Source of the DNA: Larkinella sp965227735
GTDB lineage: Bacteria > Bacteroidota > Bacteroidia > Cytophagales > Spirosomataceae
Length of the DNA: 64,000 nucleotides
Direction of reading: 5' to 3'
NCBI RefSeq assembly: GCF_965227735.1
Contig: NZ_OZ245776.1
Span: 2,790,001-2,854,000 of the forward strand
The translations under genes were made by a program, and so were the position numbers. The notes under the pieces are model-generated. The model did no database searches. It saw only the letters and a program-made list of their open reading frames with translations, and was not told the DNA's origin. Positions 52,812 to 60,826 of this stretch are shown here, piece by piece (within the stretch, counting starts at the first letter, position 1; the number at the start of each line of letters is the position of its first letter).

Positions 52812-55220
52812 TCACTCACTCTTCAAACTCTTTACCGGATTTGTCAAAGCGGCTTTCACCGACTGGAACGAAACCGTCAGCAGGGCGATCAAAACCGCCA
52901 GCGCCCCGGCCAGCACAAACACCCACCAGGAGAGGTCGATCCGGTAAGCAAAATCCTGCAACCACCGATTGATTGCGTACCAGGCAATGGGCGAGGCAAT
53001 CAGAATGGCGACGAGCACCAGCTTCAGGAAATCCCGGGAAAGCAGTGCAATGATCCCCGCCACCGAAGCGCCCAGCACCTTGCGAATTCCGATCTCCTTG
53101 ATGCGCCGTTCGGCCGAAAACGACGCCAGCCCGAACAGACCCAGGCAGGAAATGAGGATGGCCAGCGACGCCAGGATGCCGACAATTTCGCTCACCTGAC
53201 CGTCGGCGCGGTAGAGTTCGGCAAAATGTTCATCCAGAAACGAATAATCGAACGGCTGATCGGGTGCGAGTTTGGCCCAGACGGATTTGGCGTAGGCAAT
53301 GGCTTCCGGGGCGTTCTTCCCACTGATCCGAATCGACATTTCGCTATAGCCCCAATCCTTCTGGTTGAAAATGCAGAGCGTTTCGATTTTGTGGTGGAGC
53401 GAGTTGAAATTGAAATCCTTCGAAATCCCGACAATCCGGCCCAGCGAATCCATCCCGCCGAAGCCAAAATTCCGGCCGATCAGCGATTGCATCGTGGCTT
53501 TGGGCTGTTCTTTCAGCAGTTCTTTCGCCAGCGTTTCGTTGATGATATACGCCCGGGCGTTGTCGGTTTTGCTGTCTTTCAGAAAGTTGCGACCGAAAAG
53601 AATCGGAATTTTATACAGCGTCAGGTAATCCGGATCGACAATCACCTGCGAGGTCGCCATTTCACGGACCGGCCCGTCGCCGTGAAACTTAACGCCGGTC
53701 TGGTGCAGGTTATTCCCCAGGCGTTGTTGCGAACCCGTCACCGCCGTGATCAGTGAATTCGACAGGAGTTCCTGTTTAAGCGCATCGTATTTCGGCTCCG
53801 TAGCGGAATTCAGCGGAACCACCATCACCTGATCGCGGGAAAAACCGGGGTCACGCTCCTGCATAAACCGCAGTTGCTTTACGACAAAAGCCGTGGCAAT
53901 AATCAGAAAAACCGCCCCCGTAAACTGCCCGATCACCAGCATATTGCGGAATGACCCTTTGTTTTTGCCAATTTCCAGACTGCCTTTCAGCACTTTTGTG
54001 GGCTGATACGACGATAGAAAAAAGGCGGGATAACTGCCGGAAATGACGCCGATTACAATGGCAAAGGCGAGAAATAAAATCAAGACCAATGGGTTACTGA
54101 ACAGGGCTAAATCCAATTCCCGCTGACTGAGTTTGGTGACGAAGGGCAAACAGAGTTTCACCAGCAAAACCGCAAAAACCAGAGCGATGGCCGACAGCAG
54201 AATGGATTCGCCGATGAACTGAGCCGCCAGTTGCGTTCGCTCCGCCCCCACCGACTTGCGAATCCCGACTTCCTTGGCCCGACCCGACGATTTGGCCGTC
54301 GACAGATTCATGAAGTTGATGCAGGCAATCAGCAGCACGATCACCGCAATGACTAGAAAGATGTATGTATAGTTCTTGTCGAATTTTTGAAAATTGAGGT
54401 AATCATGCGTGATCGCCATCGAATTATCGTGTACCTCGTTCAGCGGCTGGAGAAACAGTTCGTAGAATTTCCAATTCTCACCACTCATGTGCCGTTTCAG
54501 GAAAGCCGGAAATTTTTTCTCCAGAGCCGCAACGTCGGCATTGTTGGCTAGTTCCAGATAGGTCACCAGCCAGTTGCCGCCCCAGTTGTTCATGGCGTCG
54601 GCTTTAACAAACGAATTAAACGAGAAGATTCCGTCGAACTGCAGGTGTGAGTTTTTGGGGGCATTTTCAAGAATACCGGTCACTTTAAAGCTAATCGTAT
54701 CTGAATCATACCGCACGAGCGTTTTGCCAATCGGATTTTCATTCCCGAAGAATTTAACCGCGCTTTCTTCCGTCAGCACCACACTGTTGGGACTCTTCAG
54801 AATAGTTTTCGCGTCACCCTGAAGCAGTTTATAATCGAAGAGCTGCAAAAAGGACGAATCCGCCCACAGCATTTGGGGCATCACGATCTTTTTATCACCA
54901 TAGGTTAGCCGCACCTCCTTGTTGGGCCGAACCCGGACAAAGCTGCGAATTTCCGGATATTCTTTGGTCAAAGTCGGCCCCATGGGAAACATCGACAATG
55001 CCACGTTTTGCGGGGCCACCATGCCCGGAAATTTCTGCACTTCATCGAGCCTGTAAATGTTCTTTTTATGAATCCCGTCGAAACTCGTTTCGTACGTTAC
55101 AAACAGCAGAATCAGAATACAGGCGGCCATTCCAACGGCCAGCCCAATGATGTTGATGGCTGAAAAAACCTTGTTTTTCCACAAATTCCGCCAGGCGATT
55201 TTGAGATAGTTCTGTAGCAT
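52812..55220 (-). CDS. ABC transporter permease P16 (MacB_PCD/FtsX)
   Basis: 802 residues, MLQNYLKIAWRNLWKNKVFS, no prefix. TM1 in GLAVGMAACILILLFVTYE. First periplasmic domain with FFGNENPIGKTLVRYD, and KKNIYRLDEVQKFPG directly after TM1, where most paralogues have a -DRIYRV- stretch. FtsX motif GRAKEVGIRKSVGAERTQL preceded by NLSTAKSS, second FtsX motif AERRIKEIGIRKVLGASVAG with IIALLSRDF, tail NPVKSLKSE. AERRIKEIG (not AEQRTKEIG) is unique in the window. The P17 stop lies 124 bp upstream across a CCCCTAAA-type inverted repeat, so P17 and P16 may be separate transcripts. Confidence 0.95.
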   Translation of the reverse strand: MLQNYLKIAWRNLWKNKVFSAINIIGLAVGMAACILILLFVTYETSFDGIHKKNIYRLDEVQKFPGMVAPQNVALSMFPMGPTLTKEYPEIRSFVRVRPNKEVRLTYGDKKIVMPQMLWADSSFLQLFDYKLLQGDAKTILKSPNSVVLTEESAVKFFGNENPIGKTLVRYDSDTISFKVTGILENAPKNSHLQFDGIFSFNSFVKADAMNNWGGNWLVTYLELANNADVAALEKKFPAFLKRHMSGENWKFYELFLQPLNEVHDNSMAITHDYLNFQKFDKNYTYIFLVIAVIVLLIACINFMNLSTAKSSGRAKEVGIRKSVGAERTQLAAQFIGESILLSAIALVFAVLLVKLCLPFVTKLSQRELDLALFSNPLVLILFLAFAIVIGVISGSYPAFFLSSYQPTKVLKGSLEIGKNKGSFRNMLVIGQFTGAVFLIIATAFVVKQLRFMQERDPGFSRDQVMVVPLNSATEPKYDALKQELLSNSLITAVTGSQQRLGNNLHQTGVKFHGDGPVREMATSQVIVDPDYLTLYKIPILFGRNFLKDSKTDNARAYIINETLAKELLKEQPKATMQSLIGRNFGFGGMDSLGRIVGISKDFNFNSLHHKIETLCIFNQKDWGYSEMSIRISGKNAPEAIAYAKSVWAKLAPDQPFDYSFLDEHFAELYRADGQVSEIVGILASLAILISCLGLFGLASFSAERRIKEIGIRKVLGASVAGIIALLSRDFLKLVLVAILIASPIAWYAINRWLQDFAYRIDLSWWVFVLAGALAVLIALLTVSFQSVKAALTNPVKSLKSE

Positions 55221-55251
55221 AGTTTTTTAGTTAAAAGTGCAAGACTTTCGC

Positions 55252-55338
55252 TTTCTGCCCCTAAATCCCCTAAAGGGGACTTGGACGCAGCTTAATCTGG
55301 ATGCTAAAAGTCCCCTTTAGGGGATTTAGGGGCAGAAA
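55252..55338. repeat. long inverted repeat of the CCCCTAAA type, copy 2
   Basis: Perfect 31-bp arms 55252-55282 and 55308-55338; the 25-nt loop is related to that of copy 1 (GGACGCAG...ATCTGGATGCT versus GGACACAT...ATCCGGATGCT). It lies between P17 and P16 on one strand, where it may attenuate read-through. Confidence 0.85.
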
Positions 55339-55344
55339 AGCTCT

Positions 55345-57726
55345 TCATTCCGAACGAAGTGACGTAACCGGGTTCGTTAACGCGGCTTTCACCGACTGGA
55401 CCGAAACTGTCAGCAGGGCAATCAGTCCGGCCAGACCGGCGGCCAGCGCAAACACCCACCAGTCGATGTCAATTTTGTATTGGTATTCCTGCAAAAACCG
55501 GCTCATGGCGTACCAGCCAATCGGTACGGCAATAACAAAGGCGACCAGCACCAGCTTCAGAAAGTCTTTCGACAACAGCGAAACGATGCTCGCAACCGTC
55601 GCGCCCAGCACCTTCCGGACGCCGATTTCCTTCGTCCGCTGCGTTACGACAAACGAGACCAGACCGAACAAACCCAGACAGCCGATCAGAATGCCAACGG
55701 CGGCAAAGAGGGTCAGGAAGTTGGTGAGTTTGCGTTCATCGTCGTAGAAAGCCTGAATGTCCTGATCCAGAAAATGGGTTTCAAAATAATAGTTCGGAAA
55801 AACCGCTTTCCAGTGTTGCTCAATGTGTTGCAACGCCTGCGACTGCTGTTTCGGATCGATGCGAATACTGGCTTCCTGAAAATTCCAGTCGGCATACAGG
55901 AAGATGTGCGGGACAATGCTCGACCGCAGGCTTTGCGAATGGTAATCTTTGACGACGCCCATCACCGTAAACGGCTGGTTTCCATCCAGATTGATCCGTT
56001 CGCCAATGGCTTTTTGCGGGTTTTTATAACCCAAATCCCGGGCGGCTTTTTCGTTGATTATCGCAACGGTATTCGTATCGGCGCGGGTCCACGACCGACC
56101 AGCAAGCAGTGGAATTTTGAAGAAGTGGAAGTAATTCGTATCGACGTATTGCATCCGAAACTCGCCTGCTCCATTGGGCAGATTCCGGTGATGAATCGTG
56201 CGCCACCACCAGTTGCGGTTGCTCGAGGGCGTGGTCAGGGCAAACGCAACGTCCTTTATTTCGGTATGCTCCAGCAATTGCTGCCGGAACCGTTCGCGCA
56301 GAACTCCGTTGCCCCGCTCCGGCATGGTAACGGTTACAATCGCTTTTTTATCGAAACCCAGATCGGTTTCGTAGAAATACCGGATTTGCCTGCTGCCAAT
56401 CAAGGTACAGATCACCAGCACCTGCGCCATCACAAACTGCGCTACGACCAGCGACGAGCGCAACGAAAATCCTTTGGAATTGGCGACATAAAACCGCCCC
56501 CGCAATACCTTCACCGGCTGAAAACCGGACAACACCAAGGCCGGATAGAAGCCCGCCAGCAAGGTTACGCCAACACCCAGAACTACCAGAAACGTGATCG
56601 CTCCGGCATCCCAAACTTTCGACTGCGCGACCTGCGTATTCAGCAACTGGTCGGCGTACCGAATCAACTGGGTCGCCAGCAAACCGCCCAGACCGATAGC
56701 GGCAAAAACCAGAAAAGCGGTTTCCCCGAAAAACTGGATCATCAACTGTTTCCGGCTGCTGCCCAGCACTTTCCGGACGGCAATTTCGCGGCTCCGCTGA
56801 ACCGCCTGCACTGTGGCCAGATTGACAAAGTTGATGCAGGCGATGACGACCAGAAACAGACCGATGGCGGCCAGCGTGTTGAGCATCCACTGTGGAATGA
56901 CGTAATTGAACGGGTCGGGGTCGGTTTCCGTATTGCGATGCACCGCCGTCATCGGCAAAAGCTCGAACCCGGTCAGGGCAGAGTGTTTCTGGTGTTGGAG
57001 CGCCAGTTTTTTAAGGGTGGCTTCGATGGCTGAAGGTGAAACACCCGGTTTCAGAACGACGTAGCCGTGGTGCATCGAATCGCCCCCGCCCCAGTATTCT
57101 TCGTTGGTATACTCGTGTTCGATGCGTTTCAGCGTCTCGCGGGAAGCCAGTACCTGAAACTGAAACTCCGAGTTGACCGGTGCTTTGCGAATGATGCCGG
57201 ACACCACCAGATCCGTCTGGTTATTAAACCGGATGGTTTTGCCCATCGGGTCGCTTTCGTTGAAAAACCGACGGGCCGTCGGTTCGTCCAGCACCACCTG
57301 ATACGGCTGGCTGAGCGACTGCTGCGGAGAGCCTTTCACCCATTCCACGTCGATCATGTCCAGAAGCCGGGGGGGCGCAAAAAAGAGGTGTTTGACGTTA
57401 AAAAGCTGTTGCCCAACCCGCAATCCGTTGGAACCGTAGCCGTAGGCATTGGCCGCGTTTTCGACCCCCGGAACCTGTTCGTTGAGCGCCTTGATGACGC
57501 CGTGCGGAACGGAGGTGCCTTTTTCGCCGTATTTATCGACCGCAATCAGCCGGTACAGCCGGTCGGCTTTTTTGTGGTACGTGTCGAAGCTGTATTCAAA
57601 CCGCACAATCCAGAACAAAACGATGGCAACGCCCAGCCCCAACGTCAGCCCGGAGAGGTTGATCAGCGCATAATTCCGGTTGCGAAGCAGGTTGCGCCAG
57701 GTGGTTTTGAGGTAATTGCGAAGCAT
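55345..57726 (-). CDS. ABC transporter permease P17 (MacB_PCD/FtsX)
   Basis: 793 residues, MLRNYLKTTWRNLLRNRNYA, no prefix. TM1 in GLTLGLGVAIVLFWIVRFEY. First periplasmic domain with RFFNESDPMGKTIRFNN (Asn where others have Gly). FtsX motif QRSREIAVRKVLGSSRKQL preceded by NLATVQAV, the only member with EIAVRK instead of E(V/I)G(V/I)RK. Centre FSLRSSLVVAQFVMAQVLVI. Second FtsX motif VTQRTKEIGVRKVLGATVAS, with VTQ in place of AEQ, tail NPVTSLRSE. N-half features (ATVQA, AQF) resemble the P3/P9/P18 group, while the C-half has LLSKDF, another mosaic-looking member. Only 41 bp separate its start from that of the divergent Uma2-like gene. Confidence 0.95.
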   Translation of the reverse strand: MLRNYLKTTWRNLLRNRNYALINLSGLTLGLGVAIVLFWIVRFEYSFDTYHKKADRLYRLIAVDKYGEKGTSVPHGVIKALNEQVPGVENAANAYGYGSNGLRVGQQLFNVKHLFFAPPRLLDMIDVEWVKGSPQQSLSQPYQVVLDEPTARRFFNESDPMGKTIRFNNQTDLVVSGIIRKAPVNSEFQFQVLASRETLKRIEHEYTNEEYWGGGDSMHHGYVVLKPGVSPSAIEATLKKLALQHQKHSALTGFELLPMTAVHRNTETDPDPFNYVIPQWMLNTLAAIGLFLVVIACINFVNLATVQAVQRSREIAVRKVLGSSRKQLMIQFFGETAFLVFAAIGLGGLLATQLIRYADQLLNTQVAQSKVWDAGAITFLVVLGVGVTLLAGFYPALVLSGFQPVKVLRGRFYVANSKGFSLRSSLVVAQFVMAQVLVICTLIGSRQIRYFYETDLGFDKKAIVTVTMPERGNGVLRERFRQQLLEHTEIKDVAFALTTPSSNRNWWWRTIHHRNLPNGAGEFRMQYVDTNYFHFFKIPLLAGRSWTRADTNTVAIINEKAARDLGYKNPQKAIGERINLDGNQPFTVMGVVKDYHSQSLRSSIVPHIFLYADWNFQEASIRIDPKQQSQALQHIEQHWKAVFPNYYFETHFLDQDIQAFYDDERKLTNFLTLFAAVGILIGCLGLFGLVSFVVTQRTKEIGVRKVLGATVASIVSLLSKDFLKLVLVAFVIAVPIGWYAMSRFLQEYQYKIDIDWWVFALAAGLAGLIALLTVSVQSVKAALTNPVTSLRSE

Positions 57727-57767
57727 GTGCTTTTTCGGTATGTTTGTTTAATCAAATCATCTCTATC

Positions 57768-58217
57768 ATGTATATTCCTCCGCCCCGCGCCAGTAAATTT
57801 TTTGTGAATGAAGGTGAAACGGGCGTCAATGCGCCTGTCATTCACCAGCGTATCATCGCAAAATTGACTATGGGTTTAGGAAATTTGTATCACGGTAACC
57901 ACAGTATTTCGTTAGAACCATTGCCCGAAATGATGTTGGATTTTACCTACAGCAGCCCAACACCCGATGTTATTTTATTTGATAACGAAGCCGATCAAAC
58001 CCCAATCATTATTGAAATCTGTCATACCAGTGGTTTAAAGCATGACCTTGCCAAAACGATTCGATTAATCGACGAGAATTTATATGGTATCCTCGAAGGC
58101 TTCGTTTACAATTACAAAACCGGCCAATGGTTCCGCTACCGCAAAGGCGACGGCGGACTGACCGAAAACTCCTCCTTCTCCGAAATTCTCCAACTCGATT
58201 TGAATAGCTTTCTATAA
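57768..58217 (+). CDS. Uma2-like / PD-(D/E)XK nuclease-fold hypothetical protein
   Basis: 149 residues from ATG 57768; a TTG at 57744 in frame is less likely. The stretch TPDVILFD, then PIIIEICHTSGLKHDLAKT, and FVYNYKTGQWFRY near the C-terminus follow the Uma2-type layout (PDV...P-VEV...D-K...Y), an expanded family with a nuclease fold but no agreed function. The presumed catalytic set would be the Asp of PDV and the Glu of IIEI; the usual Lys is not obvious. It is the only plus-strand gene between P19 and P16, visibly AT-richer than the permeases, followed at once by heptamer repeat H12. It may be a later insertion between P18 and P17. Confidence 0.55.
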   Translation: MYIPPPRASKFFVNEGETGVNAPVIHQRIIAKLTMGLGNLYHGNHSISLEPLPEMMLDFTYSSPTPDVILFDNEADQTPIIIEICHTSGLKHDLAKTIRLIDENLYGILEGFVYNYKTGQWFRYRKGDGGLTENSSFSEILQLDLNSFL

Positions 58218-58325
58218 TAACGAATATTGAATAGCGAACTTCGAAGTAGCTCTGCGGACGCCCATTTCGATATTCGATATTCGATATTCGTTATTCAATA
58301 TTCAATATTCATTATTCTTTATTCC
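58215..58325. repeat. heptamer intergenic inverted repeat H12
   Basis: Between the Uma2-like gene and P18, the only copy of this family next to prefix-less permeases. The core GAAGTAGCTCTGCGGACG differs at one base from the H8 core (GAAGTAGCTCTGTGGACG). Confidence 0.8.
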
Positions 58326-58333
58326 TTTCATTT

Positions 58334-60751
58334 TCATTCCGCCCGCAGGCTTTTTACCGGATTCATCAAGGCCGCCCGGATGCTCTGGAAACTGACGGTT
58401 ACCAACGCAATGGCGGTTGCCATGACACCCGCCAATGCAAACATCCACCACTCGATGTCAATTTTATACGCAAAATCCTGAAGCCACTGGTTCGTGAAAT
58501 ACCAGGCAATGGGCGCGGCAATCAGCAGGGCGATCAGCACCAGTTTCAGGAACTGGAACGAGAACAGTCCGAAAATGTGCGCAGTCGATGCGCCCAACGC
58601 TTTCCGAATGCCAACCTCCTTCGTCCGCGACTCGGCCATGAAAGCCACAACGCCGTATAAACCCAGACAGCCGATAAAAATGGCGATACCGGCCAGCAAC
58701 CGGAACAGGGCATACAGGCGTTCCTCAGCCGCGTAGAAATCGGCGATGGTTTTGTCCAGGTAATCGTATTTAAACAGAAAATCCGGAAAAGTAGCCGCCC
58801 AGGCCGCTTCCACTTCCGCCAGCGTTTTGCTCACCTGCGCCGAATTACCAGACACTTTGATACCCAGACTTGAATAGGCATCCCGGTGCGTAGTCAGAAT
58901 ACAGGGTTCGGTTTCCTGGTGCAGCGAAAACGTGTTGAAATTTTTAATTACGCCGACGATGGGCAGCCGCCGACCGTTTAGCAGAATCGTTTTGCCCAAA
59001 ATCTCGTTGGGACTCTTCATGCCCAGCTTCGTCATAAACCGCTCGTTGACCAACACTTCCCGCATCGTGTCGGCGGGCAAGTTGATCCGTCCGGCCAGCA
59101 GTTTCAGCCCATACGTCCGGACGTAGGACGTGTCGGAAGGGCGCATAACGACGCCGTATTCCTCATCTTTTTCGCGGTTTTCATACCGGAAACCGGTCCA
59201 CCAGTTGCCCCGGGCCGAAGGCGATGAAATCCCGAAGCTCATTGAGCTGATGCCCGGCAAACCCGTTAGTTTGGCTTGCAGCGATTCCATTTTCCCCGGT
59301 TTTTTCTCCGGAATCGGAATCATCATGATGGCGTCTTTCCGAAAACCGAGATCGGCATTCCGGAAATAATCCATCTGGTTGTAAACGATCACGGTACCAA
59401 TGATGAGCGTTTGCGAAATCGTGAACTGGAGCACAATCAGCGTCCGGCGCAGCGTCAACTGCCCGCTGCCCGAACCCCGAATTTTGCCTTTCAGGGCCAA
59501 AACCGGCTGATAACCCGACAAAACCAGGGCCGGATAGAAACCCGCCAATACCGTGGTAAAGACCGCCAGCAGCAGCAGGAAGCCCAGTACCAGCGGATCA
59601 CTGAAAAGCGTCGTTTGGAGTTTAATGTTGAGCAAATCAGCCACCGACGCCAGGGAGAAGTTGGCAATCAGCAACGCCAGCAGAACCGCCAGACCGGTCA
59701 GAAAACCGGTTTCGCCCAGAAACTGCCGCACCAACTGCATCCGCGAACTGCCCAAAACTTTCCGCACACCCACTTCTTTCGACCGTCGGATGGCCTGCGC
59801 CGTAGCCAGATTGACGAAGTTGACACAGGCGGTTATTAGCAGAAAAAGCCCGATCAGCGCCATCGCCCAGATCATGGATCGGCTGATGGTTCGGCCGCTG
59901 TAGTTGCTCATTTCGGTGCTGTAGTGAATTTCCGTCAGCGGTTGCAGCTCAAACCGCTGATTTTTAACATCTTCCGCACTGATGTATTTTCGGAGAAAAG
60001 GCACCAGCTTCTGTTCCATTTGGGCCGCCGGTGTGTTTTCCGGCAATGTTAGGTACAATTGTGCACCCGTGTAGGAAGAGACCCAGTCGTCCCAGTTGGT
60101 GTTGGCCCCGTATTCTTTCAGCGAAGCAAACGAGATGAGCATTTTGAACGGGATGCTGCTCGTCACCGGCGGGTTTTGCACCACGCCGGACACCAGAACG
60201 GTCAGCTTATTATCGATTTTCAGCGTGCGCCCCATCGGATCGTCGTCTCCAAAATACTTGCGGGCCAGTTCTTCCGTCAACACCACCGTACCCGGGCGGT
60301 TCAGCGCCGTGGCCGGATTCCCGCTGATCCACTGGTAGTCGAACAATCGAAAATATTCCGGCTCGGCAAAAGCAGCCACTCCGCCCGTTTCCTGAAACCG
60401 GCGCATCGTTCCTTTCTCCCGCCCGTCTTCAGCGGCAATTACGGGGTTTCGAACGTCGTGAATAAACGTCAGTTGGTGTTTCAGATCCGCAAAATCGTTT
60501 CGCATTGCAGCCAAAAACGGCAACGGTACTCCCACATTAAAACCATCTTTTGGTGCCGTATAGTGAGTCACCAGCCGGTAGGTCCGATCGGCGTTGGCAT
60601 GGTGCCGGTCGAAACTCCGTTCGTACCGGATCACGATGAACAGCAGCAGACAACACGCCAGGCTGAGCGTGAGTCCGACAACGTTGATGACGGAATAATT
60701 CCAGTTGCGCCGGAAAGCGCGGAGGGCGGTGGTGAGGTAACTTTTTAGCAT
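58334..60751 (-). CDS. ABC transporter permease P18 (MacB_PCD/FtsX)
   Basis: 805 residues, MLKSYLTTALRAFRRNWNYS, no prefix; this N-terminus is the least like the MxRNYLKI consensus. TM1 in GLTLSLACCLLLFIVIRYE. First periplasmic domain with KYFGDDDPMGRTLKIDN. FtsX motif RRSKEVGVRKVLGSSRMQL, centre LTLRRTLIVLQFTISQTLII, second FtsX motif AESRTKEVGIRKALGASTAH then IFGLFSFQFLKLV, tail NPVKSLRAE (the only SLRAE). It belongs with P3 and P9 by ATAQA-RRSKEVGVRK and the AES(K/R)TKE motif, but has FGLFSFQF where they have LWLFGREF. It follows P19 by 73 bp of inverted repeat on the same strand, probably one unit. Confidence 0.95.
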   Translation of the reverse strand: MLKSYLTTALRAFRRNWNYSVINVVGLTLSLACCLLLFIVIRYERSFDRHHANADRTYRLVTHYTAPKDGFNVGVPLPFLAAMRNDFADLKHQLTFIHDVRNPVIAAEDGREKGTMRRFQETGGVAAFAEPEYFRLFDYQWISGNPATALNRPGTVVLTEELARKYFGDDDPMGRTLKIDNKLTVLVSGVVQNPPVTSSIPFKMLISFASLKEYGANTNWDDWVSSYTGAQLYLTLPENTPAAQMEQKLVPFLRKYISAEDVKNQRFELQPLTEIHYSTEMSNYSGRTISRSMIWAMALIGLFLLITACVNFVNLATAQAIRRSKEVGVRKVLGSSRMQLVRQFLGETGFLTGLAVLLALLIANFSLASVADLLNIKLQTTLFSDPLVLGFLLLLAVFTTVLAGFYPALVLSGYQPVLALKGKIRGSGSGQLTLRRTLIVLQFTISQTLIIGTVIVYNQMDYFRNADLGFRKDAIMMIPIPEKKPGKMESLQAKLTGLPGISSMSFGISSPSARGNWWTGFRYENREKDEEYGVVMRPSDTSYVRTYGLKLLAGRINLPADTMREVLVNERFMTKLGMKSPNEILGKTILLNGRRLPIVGVIKNFNTFSLHQETEPCILTTHRDAYSSLGIKVSGNSAQVSKTLAEVEAAWAATFPDFLFKYDYLDKTIADFYAAEERLYALFRLLAGIAIFIGCLGLYGVVAFMAESRTKEVGIRKALGASTAHIFGLFSFQFLKLVLIALLIAAPIAWYFTNQWLQDFAYKIDIEWWMFALAGVMATAIALVTVSFQSIRAALMNPVKSLRAE

Positions 60752-60759
60752 TGTTGTTT

Positions 60760-60826
60760 GAAGAGTTATGAGTGAAGAGTTATAAATGCATCAGCCAACC
60801 GACGGGCAGCCCACTCATAACTCTTC
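60760..60826. repeat. intergenic inverted repeat, AGTTATGAG family, copy 2
   Basis: Arms 60760-60773 (GAAGAGTTATGAGT) and 60813-60826, loop containing TCAGCCAA as in copy 1 at 6171. The right arm overlaps the P19 stop codon. Both copies sit in short gaps between co-directional prefix-less permeases. Confidence 0.75.
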
